This document shows, piece after piece, positions 53,095-64,000 of a stretch of DNA of 64,000 bases. The stretch is from Ovis canadensis (taxonomy: Eukaryota > Chordata > Mammalia > Artiodactyla > Bovidae). The DNA lies in contig NC_091262.1 in assembly GCF_042477335.2 (NCBI RefSeq), positions 41,327,001-41,391,000 of the forward strand. The letters are read 5' to 3'. A model generated the notes under the pieces. That model was not told the origin of the DNA. It ran no database searches and saw only the letters and a program-made list of their open reading frames with translations. The position numbers and the translations under genes are program-made. Within the stretch, counting starts at the first letter, position 1. Each line of letters begins with the position of its first letter.

Positions 53095-53492
53095 GATGGT
53101 CCTGGCTTTTCTATATCACCAACACTGATCAGGGGTTAATATCCAAAATATACAAAGAACTTACAGAACTCAATGTTAAGAAAACAACCTGACTGAAAAA
53201 TGGACAGAGGACCTGAATAGACACTTTTCCAAGGAAGACATACAGATTGTCAACAGGCGCATGAAAAGATGCTTATTTAACATCACAGTCAAATGGGAAA
53301 TGAAAATCAAAACCACAATGAGATAATCACCTCACAACTGTCAGAATGGCTGTTGTTAAAGACAAGAGATAACAGGTATTGGTGAGGATACTGGGAAAAG
53401 GGAAGTCTTGTGCATTGTTGGTGGGGATATAAATTGGAGTAACCACCATGGAAAAGTTGAGGATCCCTCAGAAGATTAAAAATAGAACGACG
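53095..53492 (+). mobile_element. Old L1 (L1MA-type) ORF2 end
   Basis: The landmarks are 'ggggttaatatccaaaatat', 'cttttccaaggaagacatac' and 'caaaaccacaatgagataat'. The L1 resumes after the SINE at 53493. Confidence 0.85.
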
Positions 53493-53665
53493 AAGGACTT
53501 CCCTGGTCTTCCAGGGGTTAAGAATCTGCCTTGCAATTCAGGGGATGTGGGTTTGATCCCTGGTCAGGAAACTGAGATCCCATATGCCACAACTGAAAGA
53601 TCCTGCATGCTGCAATGAAGATCCCACAGCACTAAGACCCAGTGCAGCCAAATTAAAAAAAAGAA
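53493..53665 (+). repeat. CHR SINE nested in L1
   Basis: The head is 'aggacttccctggtcttcca' and the 3' part 'gcactaagacccagtgcagc' precedes an A-rich tail. Confidence 0.86.
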
Positions 53666-53905
53666 AAACACAAACTTCCAGTTACAAAATAAATGAGTTA
53701 CAGGTATGAAATGGACAGTGTATAGAATGTCAGTAATTATGTAATACCTTTGTATGGTGATATATTGTAGCTAGACTTATTCTGGTGATCAGTTTGAAAT
53801 GTATAGAAATATGTTCACAAATATTCACTATGTTCTCTAGCAAGAATTAACATAGTGTTATGAGTCAATTATATTTCAAGAACAAACTCATAGGAAAACA
53901 GATTA
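53666..53905 (+). mobile_element. Old L1 (L1MA-type) 3' UTR
   Basis: The text 'cagttacaaaataaatgagt' then 'gttatgagtcaattatattt' is the L1MA-like 3' UTR, continuing the 53.1-kb copy. Confidence 0.72.
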
Positions 53906-54000
53906 GGGTTTTAGCTTACCAGAGTCTGGGGTGGGGAGAAAGGAGAATTGGATGAAGGCAGTCAAAAGGTTTTATGTCAGTTTTGAAAGTTGTTTAATTT

Positions 54001-54296
54001 GATTCTTAATTTATTTTTGGCTGCCCTGGGTCTTCGTTGCTTTGTGGGGTTTCTCTAGTTGCAGTGGGTAGGAGCTACTCTCTAGTTGCAGTGTACAGAC
54101 TTCTCACTGCAGTGGCTTCTCTTGAAAAGCACCGGCTCTTGCAAAGCACGGACTCCAAGGCACATGGGCTCAGTAGTTGTGGTGCACAGACTTAGTTGCC
54201 CCATGGCATGTGCAATCCTCCCAGAGCAGGGACTGACCCCATGTCCCCTGTATTGGCAGCCAGATTCTTAACCACTGGACCACCAGGGAAGTCCAG
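54001..54296 (-). repeat. Long CHR-type SINE
   Basis: From 'ttaatttatttttggctgcc' to the head 'ggaccaccagggaagtcc'. Confidence 0.87.
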
Positions 54297-54299
54297 ATT

Positions 54300-54865
54300 A
54301 ATTAGTTTTAAGATAAATAAGTAATAAGAATATAACATACAACATGATGGAGAAGGCAACGGCAACCACTCCAGTACTCTTGCCTGGAAAAATCCCGTGG
54401 ATGGAGGAGCCTGGTAGGCTGCAGTCCATGGGGTCGCGAAATCGGACACGACTGAGTGACTTCACTTTCACTTTTCACTTTCATGCATTGGAGAAGGAAA
54501 TGGCAACCCACTCCAGTGTTCTTGCCTGGAGAATCCCAGGGACGGGGGACCCTGGTGGGCTGCCATCTATGGGGCTGCACAGAGTCGGACACGACTGAAG
54601 TGACTTAGCAGTAGCAGTGGCATACAACATGATAAACATAGCATGACTGTATGTTATTTATGAAAGTTGTTAAGAGATTAATACTGAGTTCTCATCATAA
54701 GAAAAGTAATTTTTTGTTTCTTTAATATTTTTTTACCTATATGAGATGATGGATGTTTACTAAACATGTTATACACTTCATGATGTATATAAATCAAATC
54801 ATTGTGCTGTATACCTTAAACTTACACAGTGCCGTATATCAATTATAGTGTAATAAAACTGGAAG
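54300..54865 (+). mobile_element. Old L1 3' UTR, split by BOV-A2
   Basis: The text 'ttaagagattaatactgagt' to 'tatatcaattatagtgtaat' resembles an L1MA 3' UTR. The BOV-A2 inserted at 54349 separates its first 50 bases from the rest. Confidence 0.6.
54349..54620 (+). repeat. BOV-A2 SINE with 13-bp target duplication
   Basis: It reads in sense: 'ggagaaggcaacggcaacca' to 'gacttagcagtagcagtgg'. 'catacaacatgat' occurs at 54336-54348 and 54621-54633. It is the only plus-strand BOV-A2 in the window. Confidence 0.93.
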
Positions 54866-56058
54866 GGAAAAAAGAATATCAAATTCATAATAAACTCCCA
54901 GCTGTTTTATAGGCGCTGACATTTTTGTCAGTGTTTTCTTTAAGAAAAGCATTTAAAATTCTGTATTATACTGCTGTAGGTAGAACCATTGAAGTTCAGA
55001 TTCTGAGTGTTATTCAAAATATTGAATTTCCACAGTATAACATGATACTTTGCTTTGCCAGTGTTGTTTTGTTGGAGGGGGAAGGATAGGGGAGTAGTAA
55101 AAGATGAGTTAAGTTGAATGCTGTTTCCAATTTTTTTATGCTTGACCACACTAAGAAACTAGTTTTGGTTTCTGTAAATACTGTTTTTAGACTGCAGACA
55201 GTGGCTTCTGTAGCTGGCTTCTCTTGCTTTTTAGTGAGGTCCTGGCAGAGGAGTCTATGGTATGTCTCCAGAAAGCCCTGAGTCACCTTTGGGAAATATG
55301 GGAGTTGATTGGGATTCATGTTAACAAAGAAAGATTGGCCATTTGTTAAATACTGAAGCTGGGTGATTTCATTGCATTCCAATAGTCTGCTTTTGATTGT
55401 TTGAAAACTTCTATAATAGGTTAACCAAAAACAGAAACAACAAACCTTTGCTCGAGTTTTTTTTACTGAGCTTCCTCTCACTCCCTCCCCTTTAGTTAGA
55501 TCAAATCTCAGCTGCACAGAAAGGAAGAAGCTGCGATTCGCAGATGAGTGACACATACATCCTCCAGATCACAGGGACTTGAGTCCCTTCTGTCGTAAGT
55601 TTGCTAGCCTCTTGAGTCTGGCCCCAAGGTTTCTGTGAGTTGCCCATTCCATCCAGAGTAACTTTCACTCCAGCTTCGGTGATCTTGTCATCTGTTGCCT
55701 CCTCCAGCAGATGCCACACCTGTGCCCTCTAATGCAGCTCACCCTCATCCAGTATGATGTGAAAGTCCTTCATGGTGTCAGGAACTAGGACTGACTGGGG
55801 ATAGGGCACCAGGGAGTCCTCTGACCCCTGCCCAGTGAATCCCTATTCCCTTGTCCAACCTCCCAGCTTGGGCTGGGGCAGTGGGGGACCAGGGAGGAGA
55901 GAATGACAGTATCCCCAACACCTCAGTGCCAGTGGATTAGGATCTGAGACTCTGACCGTATAGAGTAGGGACCGGTAAACCTGCATGAAGTGTAGGCCAC
56001 CTTAATGGCAAATATAAAAGGCAGGGCTTTCTGCCATTGTGGATTGACTGGTAGGTTG
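54866..56058. other. Single-copy sequence with long minus-strand frames
   Basis: Frames of 180 codons (55014-55556) and 72 codons (55501-55719) overlap on the minus strand. I recognise no domain. Upstream codons in the second frame are interrupted by a stop. It may be a decayed gene copy, but I cannot support a name. Confidence 0.3.
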
Positions 56059-56281
56059 GGCTTCCCAGGTATAGTTAGTGGAAAAGAACCTGCCTGCCAG
56101 TGCAGGAGACATAAGAGACATGGGATGGATCCTTGTGTTGGGAAGATCGCTGGAGGAGGGCATTGCAACTCACTCCGGTATTCTTGCCTGGAGAATTGCC
56201 ATGGACAGAGGAGCCTGGTGGGCTACAGTCCATAGGGTCGCAAAGAATAGGACACGACGGAAGTGGCTGAGCACACACATC
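56059..56281 (+). repeat. Bov-tA SINE
   Basis: The head is 'gggcttcccaggtatagtta' and the end 'gacacgacggaagtggctga'. Confidence 0.88.
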
Positions 56282-56334
56282 AGGTTTCCCAGCCATTTCT
56301 TCATTCACTCAACCAATATTGAAATCTATGTTGG

Positions 56335-56460
56335 GGGAATTCCCTGGAGGTCCAGTGGTTAGGACTCCATGCTTCCATTGCAGGGGACATGGGTTAAATC
56401 CCTGGTCAGGGAAGTAAGATCCCACTTGCCATTCAGCTAAAAAAAAAAAATTCTTAAAAA
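56335..56460 (+). repeat. CHR-2 SINE
   Basis: The head is 'gggaattccctggaggtcc'; the body 'ccctggtcagggaagtaaga' and an A-run at 56440-56451 follow. Confidence 0.87.
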
Positions 56461-56489
56461 TGGGAAAAAAATCAAACACAACTATGTTG

Positions 56490-56780
56490 GGGGTGGAACT
56501 ACAGCAATGAAACAGGTCTCCTGCCCTTTTGGGATCTACTTTCTAATGGGGCAAGGAAGGTGATGATGAATTATGCATTACTAGTATATTTCAAATACTG
56601 GGAAAAACTAATCTAGGTGTGGTGATAGTTAAGACCATGAAGGGAGCTGTTTTAGACTAGGGTGATTAGGGAAGGCCTATGAAAGTAACATTTGATCTGA
56701 GACCTGAGTGGTAAGGACACAGCCAAGTGAAAATTTGGGGACAACAAACTAGTAAGTAGAAAAGCCTGAGATCAGCATTT
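56490..56780. repeat. Probable ancient mammalian interspersed repeat, unresolved
   Basis: The phrases 'gggtgattagggaaggccta' and 'catttgatctgagacctgag' match an old repeat that also appears near 1050-1335. Confidence 0.35.
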
Positions 56781-56785
56781 ATAAG

Positions 56786-56998
56786 AAAGTGAAAGTGAAG
56801 TTGCTCAGTCGTGTCCGACTCTGTGCAACCCCATGGACTGCAGCCTCCCAGGCTCCTCCATCCATGGGATTTTCCAGGCAAGAGTACTGGAGTGGGGTGC
56901 CATTGCCTTCTCCAGGGGATCTTCCTGACTCAGGGATTGAACCCAGGTCTCCCACATTGCAGGCGGACACTTTACCCTCTAAGCCACCAGGGAAGCTG
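56786..56998 (-). repeat. Bov-tA SINE
   Basis: From 'gaaagtgaaagtgaagttgc' to 'agccaccagggaagc', well preserved. Confidence 0.9.
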
Positions 56999-58018
56999 GA
57001 GAGCAAAAGATTTAAGCTAGTGAGCATTAGGATGGTAGGGGATGAGGTAAATAGAAAACATCCAAGGTAGGAGTAAATGCTTCTATTTCTTTGTAGTTCC
57101 CTAGGAAAGGGCAAGTCAAATGATGCGCAGGAATTAGAAATGCCTATTTAAGCAGTCAAATAGCATCTTGCTGCTCTAAGGTTCTAATGGCAGATTACGT
57201 TCTAACATCGTAAAAATACCATTGTTTTTATTGTAAGTTACATGAAAGTGACAGAGTGGTGAGAACACAGGCCATGTGTGGCTACTGCTCTGTTACCAGA
57301 ACCTGAATTCCTTTGACTGGCATGTTACACGGCCTTGCCAACTTATATTGAGCAAATGCTCCAGTTAACAGCAGTCAGTGATAGTATAATTGCTATCAAT
57401 GACATTTGAAATAGCAACAAGATGCATGAACAGACTATCAATGACAGGTTTGGGATACCAGTGTTTTCATTAGAAAAGCATTCTGTATATATCTAATGCA
57501 TATATATTAAATTCTGACTAGCCCATTTTTGCTGGTAAATTGTTAAAATGAGACATTGTTGAGAACTGTCATTGGACTCTTATGTTGCCTGAATATGCCT
57601 CTATTTGTCTTTTGATAGATCACTTTCTGGTGATTATATTCATTAAGTATTTCTAAAAGAAACAGTAAATTAACAGAAATTATGCCAGGATTCCTGAAAT
57701 TTTAGAAGCCTTAAATTAAGAGTGAGACCTGGGTTCAAGTCTCAGTGCTGTCATGCAATCAGAGTTGCATGGCTGTGGGTATATCCAAAAACCCTTGAGA
57801 CTGAATTTATAAAAGTAATCTGTTATCTGTTCTGCCTAGAGCCTTGTAAAAATCTGATAAAAACTGTAAAATATGATTCTGCTTAAGCTTTTGGAAGTGG
57901 CAGGAGGTTATGCTGAGAGCCTGTAAAGCTTGTGCCTGCCCTGTATTTTTTGTGTTTGGACAGACCCCCACACCCCAATCTTTTTCAGAGCCCCAGCAAT
58001 TAAAAGAGGATCAGCTTT
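56999..58018. other. AT-rich single-copy sequence, weak MIR-like patch
   Basis: The segment 57720-57845 ('agacctgggttcaagtctca', then 'catggctgtgggtatatcc') weakly resembles a MIR in sense. Nothing else was recognised. Confidence 0.3.
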
Positions 58019-58031
58019 ATACTGGGTGTTT

Positions 58032-58301
58032 GCTGCTGCTAAGTTGCTTTAGTCGTGTCAGACTCTGTGCAGCCCCATCGATGGCAGCCCACCAGGCTCC
58101 TCCATCCCTGGGATTCTCCAGGCAAGAACACTGGAGTGGGTGGCCATTTCCTTCTCCAGTGCATGAAAGTGAAAAGTGAAAGTGAAGTCGCTCAGTCGTG
58201 TCTGACTCTTAGCGAACCCATAGACTGCAGCCTACGAGGCTCCTCCATCATTGGGATTTTCCAGGCAAGAGTAGTGGAGTGGGTTGCCATTGCCTTCTCT
58301 G
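58032..58301 (-). repeat. BOV-A2 SINE with 13-bp target duplication
   Basis: Both monomers are present. 'atactgggtgttt' occurs at 58019-58031 and 58302-58314, an exact duplication, so the insertion is recent. A BovB copy begins at the right duplication. Confidence 0.93.
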
Positions 58302-58314
58302 ATACTGGGTGTTT

Positions 58315-59640
58315 CAGTTCAGTTCAGGTCAGTCACTCAGTCGTGTCCAACTCTTTGAGACCCCATGAATTGCAGCACGCCAGGCCTCCCTGTTCATCAC
58401 CAACTCCCGGAGTTCACTCAAACTCATGTCCATCAAGTCAGTGATGCCATCCAGCCATCCTATCCTCTGTTGTCCCCTTCTCCTCCTGTCCCCAGTCCCT
58501 CCCAGCATTAGGGTCTTTTCCAATGAGTCAACTCTTCGCATGAGGTAGCCAAAGTATTGGAGTTTCAGCTTCAGCATCAGTCCTTCCAATGAACACCCAG
58601 GACTGATCTCCCTTAGAATGGGCTGGTTGGATCTCCTTGCAGTCAAAGGGACTCAAGAGTCTTCGCCAACACCACAGTTCAAAAGCATCAATTCTTCGGC
58701 ACTCATCCTTCTTCACAGTCAACTCTCACATCCATACATGACCACTGGAAAAACCATAGCCATGACTAGATGGACCTTTGTTGGCAAAGTAATGTCTCTG
58801 CTTTGGAATATGCTATCTAGGTTGGTCATAAATTTTCTTCCAAAGAGTAAGCGTCTTTTAATTTCATGGCTGCAATCACCATCTGCAGTGATTTTGGAGC
58901 CCCCGAAAATAAGGTCTGACACTGTTTCCACTGTTTCCCCATCTATTTGCCATGAAGTGATGGGAACAGATGCCATGATCTTCGTTTTCTGAATGTTGAG
59001 CTTTAAGCCAACTTTTTCACTCTCCTCTTTCACTTTCGTCAAGAGGCTTTTTAGTTTCTCTTCACTTTCTGTCATAAGGGTGGTGTCATCTGCATATCTG
59101 AGGTTATTGATATTTCTCCCGGCAATCTTGATTCCAGCTTGTGTTTCTTCAAGCCCAGCGTTTCTCATGATGTACTCTGCATATAAGTGAAATAAGCAGG
59201 GTGACAATATACAGCCTTGACGTACTCCTTTTCCTATTTGGAACCAGTCTGTTGTTCCATGTCCAGTTCTAACTGTTGCTTCCTGACGTGCATGTAGGTT
59301 TCTCAAGAGGCAGGTCAGGTGGTCTGGTATTCCCATCTCTTTCAGAATTTTCCACAGTTTATTGTGATCCATACAGTCAAAGGCTTTGGCATAGTCAATA
59401 AAGCAGAAATAGATGTTTTTCTGGAACTCTCTTGCTTTTTTGATGATCCAGTGGATGTTGGCAATTTGGTCTCTGGTTCCTCTGCCTTTTCTAAAGCCAG
59501 CTTGAACATCTGGAAGTTCACGGTTCACGTATTACTGAAGCCTGGCTTGGAGAATTTTGAGCATTACTTTACTAGTGTGTGAGATGAGTGCAGTTGTGAA
59601 GTAGTTTGAGCATTCTTTGGCATTGCCTTTCTTTGGGATT
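58315..59640 (-). mobile_element. BovB LINE, 1.3 kb, 5'-truncated
   Basis: It runs from the reversed 3' end ('cagttcagttcaggtcagtc') to 'gcctttctttgggattta'. It is the longest uninterrupted BovB segment in the window and contains the longest open RT frame. The BOV-A2 insertion at its edge uses the first bases beside it. Confidence 0.94.
58719..59528 (-). pseudogene. BovB reverse transcriptase fragment, longest open frame
   Basis: The 269-codon frame holds RT motif A (FIDYAKAFD, residues 43-51), motif B (RQGCILSP, 103-110) and the catalytic YADD (145-148), followed by the post-RT region up to MYGCES. A frameshift near 58722 separates it from the C-terminal part (58329-58646 frame), and the endonuclease domain is missing through 5' truncation. 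The upstream codon is a stop (position about 59531). It could not support retrotransposition, but the RT core residues are intact. Confidence 0.88.
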
Positions 59641-61155
59641 TAGGGGGGCCTAATATCCAGTTTTTAGGTGTCAAAGTCCTTCACTGAGCAGGGCTGATAA
59701 GTACAGAGCCCTTTTTTGGTGATTCCTCTGGCCACATCTCTCTCCCTACATTTAGGCACTCTGTGCCTCTTCCCTTCCCTTCCCAGGTAAACTCTCCCAG
59801 TCCCACAGAGTACAAATTAACACAGACTGCTATGTTACATTTTGCTTCATTTTGCACATAATGAAGATAACTGATTGACTAAGCAGTTCCAGAACTGTGT
59901 GTTCATTAATCAAAAAGAATGCTTCCCTGGTGGCTCAGATGGTAAAACAAAAAGAGGTGATCTCCTCCCAAACATATTGCAGGTATCATGGAAACATGTA
60001 ACAACACGTGCAGTATGGGTTGGTTTCAACACACAGCGCAAGGGAGAAGGGTGAGTCCTGAGGATCCATGTGGATCAGAGCAGGGGCTGTGCTCCAGTAG
60101 GCTGGACTCTACCTGGCTGGTCACTGCCCCACTCCCAGGCACATCTGCTCTGTGAAGTCCTCTGCCTTTTGTCAGATTCAAACCGTTCATCCAACATTTC
60201 ATGCTCATCGTTTCCCCTGCTTCCCAGGTGGATAATCCATACACAGAAACCCAGGCAGACCAAATATACTTGCCTGATTGTGTGTCACATGGCATGTCTC
60301 TGACTCAGATTCTGTACTGGAAGTTCCCGTTGCTGTTGCTGTTGAAGAACTCTCGTCTCCTCTGCACAACTGTTGCTGAAGATCTGGTCCCCTGTCTTCA
60401 GCTCTTCCAACCTCTGGCGCCCCCACAGCCGCTGGTGGGGTGACCTAGAGCAACAGCAACAGGCATAAAGCTCTTCTCCCCTCCTCCAGGCCCTGGACTC
60501 CTTTATTCATTTCCTTCTGTCTCCTTGATCATTGAGTGTTCAGTTGTATAGCTTTCAAAGCTGTGCTGTGACCATGGCCTTTGGATGAGGCTTCATCCCT
60601 GGGCATCAGTAAAGAGCCCCAGTATAGACTGGCCTACAGAAAGTAGTTTGGAGCAATCCCTAGGGCCTGGGAACTACCGGAGCAGGCGGGCAAGCCCGAT
60701 TTTCTTGAGAACTTTTTGAACCTACTTCAGTTTCTATTCAAATGTGGGTACAAACTTGCTTTTTAAAACCCTTTGGATCACTATGGTGCTGATATCACAG
60801 CTTTCACCCAATCTGGGAACTGACCAAGACTGCATATTCCCTGTGTAAATACCTATGAAAAAAAAAAGCAGGTTTTCCATCTGTGAAGACGTCTCCTATC
60901 AGAACAGTTAATGAATAATGTGACACTCGTGATAAATACATGAAAAGAAGAACTCTTCGAAAAACTGCAAATGCAGTCTCTGTCTTGCACCACTAAATGG
61001 CTACAGTCCATTCTTCTTTGCTGACAGCAGCACCCAATTGCTCCTAGTCATTTCATTTTATATCAGTTGGATTCCTCTCACTGCATGGCAGGTTCCAGTT
61101 AGATCCTGGGGATGCAAGAAGAACAGGCAAGTCTGTCCCTTCAAAGAACATATGA
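59641..61155. other. Single-copy sequence with a Bov-tA scrap
   Basis: A 27-base Bov-tA head remnant ('gcttccctggtggctcagat') lies at 59921-59947. Overlapping frames at 60026-60443 have no recognised domain. Nothing else was seen. Confidence 0.4.
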
Positions 61156-61302
61156 TTCAGACATCCCTGATAGTCCAGTAATGAAAACTCTGTGCTTCCA
61201 ATGCAGGGAGCTGGAAGATCCAGTGCAGGTGAGTTTGATCCCTGGTTGGGGAACTAAGATCCTGTCTGCCCCACTAAGCACCCAAAAACAAAACAAAAAA
61301 GA
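61156..61302 (+). repeat. CHR-2 SINE, diverged
   Basis: 'cagacatccctgatagtcc' is a degraded head; 'ccctggttggggaactaaga' and an A-rich tail confirm it. Confidence 0.78.
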
Positions 61303-62189
61303 CTGCTGTGTTGATTGAATGATACAATGTTTAATAAATATCCAGCCCAGGGCCTATCCCTAAGTAGACATTCCAAAAAAACACATGTAATCTGGTGGTG
61401 GAGACAGATGTATTAACACATGGCAACACTTATGAGAAGAATCCCAGCAGAGGATGCTAGGAGAGAACTGGGGAAGGAAAAGCAGGGACAGGCTACCACC
61501 ACACCTGTGTGGTGGCCCAGGAATTGCTTCAGGAAGTCCACGCTAGAGCTGGTCTGAAAACCAGCAGTTGTAAAAAGCTGGCAGAGGGGAGGAGAGGAAC
61601 AAGGGGTCAAAGTAACCGATGGTAGAGCAGGCAGCAGGTGAAATACAAGGAAGCACATCACCTTTGTTGGAAGGAGCTCAATCTGTGTAACAGTGGGAGC
61701 TGCAGGAAGACCATGCCTCGCTCAGGCATTCTGGAGTTTATCTCAGAGCAACAGAGAACAAAGGAAGAATTTTAAGCAGCAGAATGCCATGAGCAAATTT
61801 TCATTTTGAAGCTCAACCCAGTGAAGTCAAATAGGGGGCAGTCATTAATTAGATTCCTTGAACTATAATCTGTATATTAATGAGTAATAATAACCTGTAA
61901 CTTGCTTTCACTGACCAAGAGTGCTTTAATTGTTCCTGCAAACTGCATACCCTCCCAGCTTCACAGCCTAGAAAATATATCATACAACTCCTCTAACTGC
62001 CCCTTATAGTCAGCACTTCAGCTAAGGGGTCGATGTAGTAATAGTTGCTTGTTACTCAGGACACGGGGCTAGTTTTGCCCAGCTCAAACTAGTTGAGACC
62101 ACTGAACATTCACCTGGGCCTGCACAAGTGTCCATTGAATGACCTGTCAATGTCAGTAACCTTTCCTGAAGCTTCAAATCACCCTGCTT
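61303..62189. other. Single-copy and old repeat-like sequence
   Basis: The stretch 61680-61810 ('ggaagaattttaagcagcag') recalls the same unresolved ancient repeat as elsewhere. No gene was seen. Confidence 0.3.
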
Positions 62190-62330
62190 CTCTTTTTTAA
62201 TGTCTGTTTATTTGACTGCCCTGGGTCTTAGCTGTGGCATGCAGAATCTAGTTCCCCAACCAGGAATTGCACCCTGGTCCTCTGCATTGGGATCATGAAG
62301 TCTTAGCCACTGGACCACCAGGAAGTCCCG
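62190..62330 (-). repeat. CHR-2 SINE
   Basis: The minus-strand head is at 62315-62330 ('ggaccaccaggaagtccc' on the plus strand) and the tail at 62195-62215. Confidence 0.8.
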
Positions 62331-63463
62331 CCACGCTGTTTCTTTACCCCATAAATATCCTAAGCCTATCCCTTCAGGGAGGCCAATTTGAGATTTGTTC
62401 TCCCGTCTCCCTGCTTGGCTGCCTGTAAATAATTGCTTTCTCTGCTGCAGACCTCAGGGTCTCAGCACTGGTTTGCCCTGCATCAGGCAAACAGATGTGG
62501 TTCAGTTACCTGGTTCAGTAACAGTGTTTCTTTTTGTTGAAGACCAGAGGTGGAAAGATCAGGCAAGAGGCTGTCAGTAATTCAGGCAGTCTGAACTGAG
62601 GCGGGGACAACGAGAGCAGAGGAGAAAAGAGACTTGAGATATATTTTAAGAAAACCAAATGGTTGTACTTGGTAAGGAACTAAATATTGGGTTAAGAAAT
62701 AGGCTGAGAGTCAGTAGTTTTAGAGTGGGTGATTGGTGGGACCATTCAGGGATATAGCAAAAACAGGAGCAGAGTGAAACTGTCAGGAAACAAGAGTGAT
62801 TCTATTTTGTACACGTTGAGTTTGAGGAACTTGTGTGACAGCCATACAGCAATGTCTAGTGCACAGCTGACTATAGATTCAGAACGACAACTTGGCCCGG
62901 ACACAACGGATCTGGAAACCAACAGCAGAGGTGGTTGAAGCCACCTGGCATCAGGCAGAGTGAGATAAAACAACCCAGAACACAGCTTAAAAAACTGCAG
63001 GCACAGGAGGAAGAAGGGAAGCCCAGGGAGGAAACAGAAAACCAGTCCTACCAGTAGGTGAGTGGTCCCCTGGGTCAAGAGAGAATTCAAGAATGCAGAC
63101 AAGGTCAAATGCTGAGAAATGTTAGGCAAGCTCAAGTTTTGAGAGTCAGTTATTCCTAGCACTGAGGAAGTCACTGATATATTTGTGAGCAGTTTCATTA
63201 AGAGCAGGCAGCCAGGAGGGAACTAAGGAGGGAGTGTGGTGTAGCCTTGACAGCTGGGTTTCATTTTTTTTTTTTTTGTAATCCAAGTGACTGACTGAAG
63301 CTTTGCTTGCAAGCTTTGCCTGCTCTTCAAAGATGGCTGTCTTCAGTAAATACACTGCCAGGCATACAACAGATAAAAGACTGGGTGCTGCGCCGCCCAC
63401 CCCCCCCCCCTGCCCCCGCCCCCCAACACACACACTGAGGCACCTTTGTTTTAGAGATTTATG
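62331..63463. other. Old repeat-like sequence, no gene recognised
   Basis: The part 62600-62960 ('ctattttgtacacgttgagt') resembles the unresolved ancient repeat. A C-rich tract with a CA end lies at 63396-63437. A T-run lies at 63265-63279. Confidence 0.3.
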
Positions 63464-63692
63464 CTGCTGCTGCTAAGTCACTTCAGTCGTGTTCGACTCT
63501 GTGCAACCCCATAGATGGCAGCCTACCAGGCTCCCCCGTCCCTGGGATTCTCCAGGCAAGAACACTGGAGTGGGTTGCCATTTCCTTCTCCAATGCATGA
63601 AAGTGAAAAGTGAAAGTGAAGTTGCTCAGTTGTGTCCGACTCTTAGCGACCCCAGGCAAGAGTACTGGAGTGGGGTGCCATTGCCTTCTCTG
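63464..63692 (-). repeat. BOV-A2 SINE with internal deletion
   Basis: The first monomer is complete. The second loses about 45 bp between 'cttagcgacc' and 'ccaggcaagagtac'. The 11-mer 'agagatttatg' flanks it at 63453-63463 and 63693-63703. Confidence 0.92.
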
Positions 63693-63774
63693 AGAGATTT
63701 ATGGTTGACTACAATAACCGCTAACTACTTGGGCCACTTGCTTTTTCTCTTCCTATGCCTTAAATTCCTGTTAA

Positions 63775-64000
63775 ATTCACCAATAAAGAGTGAGGCCTCA
63801 AAACCATAGGATCCACTCCCCAAAATAAAAACCTCCAGGCCCCAGCAATCAACCCCAATAAAAACAGAACTCCAGGCCCTTGTTCTCTCTACCCATGACC
63901 GTGCGGTGTGGCCTCAGGTTTGCCGTGTAATTTCCAGGTCCTGTAAGTGTTAAACTTCCCTCACCCACCACCATAGTTTCTTGATGGTTATTGAAGGGAA
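63775..64000 (+). mobile_element. Possible LTR, continues past the window
   Basis: Several AATAAA signals ('caataaagagtgaggcctc', 'ccaataaaaacagaactcc') are followed by 'gtaatttccaggtcctgtaa'. The layout recalls the R/U5 end of a retroviral LTR, but the family is not recognised and the window ends. Confidence 0.3.

Overview
The window is nuclear DNA of a ruminant, most probably a bovid. The evidence is the repeat content: many copies of the BovB (RTE-clade) LINE, the BovB-tailed SINEs Bov-tA and BOV-A2, the cetartiodactyl tRNA-derived CHR SINEs, ruminant L1 3' ends and a bovine-type endogenous retroviral LTR. Older mammalian repeats (MIR, MLT1-type LTRs, MER5A-like DNA, L1M remnants) lie underneath. 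I see no bacterial, phage or organellar DNA, no CRISPR array, no functional RNA gene and no complete protein-coding gene. Family names and boundaries come from reading the sequence, so boundaries may be off by several bases.

Layout. 1-14.7 kb: GC-rich intergenic sequence with SINEs, a 1-kb BovB copy (1373-2421), truncated L1s and MLT1-type LTRs. 14.7-22 kb: an L1 remnant, a solo endogenous retroviral LTR with an internal duplication (about 15647-16234), compound microsatellites and nested SINEs. 22-32 kb: mostly GC-rich single-copy sequence, with two stand-alone CTCF-like motifs, a GC-rich coding-like but frameshifted stretch on the minus strand (about 27290-27730) and a CpG-rich block (about 28300-29050). 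32-40 kb: dense SINE, BovB and L1 insertions. One BovB copy there is split by a chimeric retrogene in which a U6 snRNA copy is joined to the 3' end of a polyadenylated mRNA (34269-34637, flanked by a 14-bp target duplication).

40-49.3 kb is the most informative part. A BovB copy carries an opposite-strand BovB insertion, giving a long inverted repeat. Directly downstream lies a CpG island with promoter-type motifs (42695-43770), leading into a partial, intron-containing copy of MORF4L1 (MRG15): exon 1 at 43053-43092 with an intact donor, and exon 3 at 48885-48952 with intact acceptor and donor. The intron holds more BovB copies, one of which has the inverted-head structure expected from twin priming. 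No exon 4 or later exon was recognised. 49-64 kb: BOV-A2, L1 and CHR insertions, a tetranucleotide satellite (51438-51690), a 1.3-kb BovB copy with the longest open reverse-transcriptase fragment of the window (58719-59528, minus) and old repeats at the right edge.

Nothing here works as an operon or pathway. The biology visible is retrotransposition: LINE machinery (L1 and BovB) copying itself, SINEs, a U6/mRNA chimera and possibly regulatory motifs into gene-poor DNA around a partial gene duplicate.
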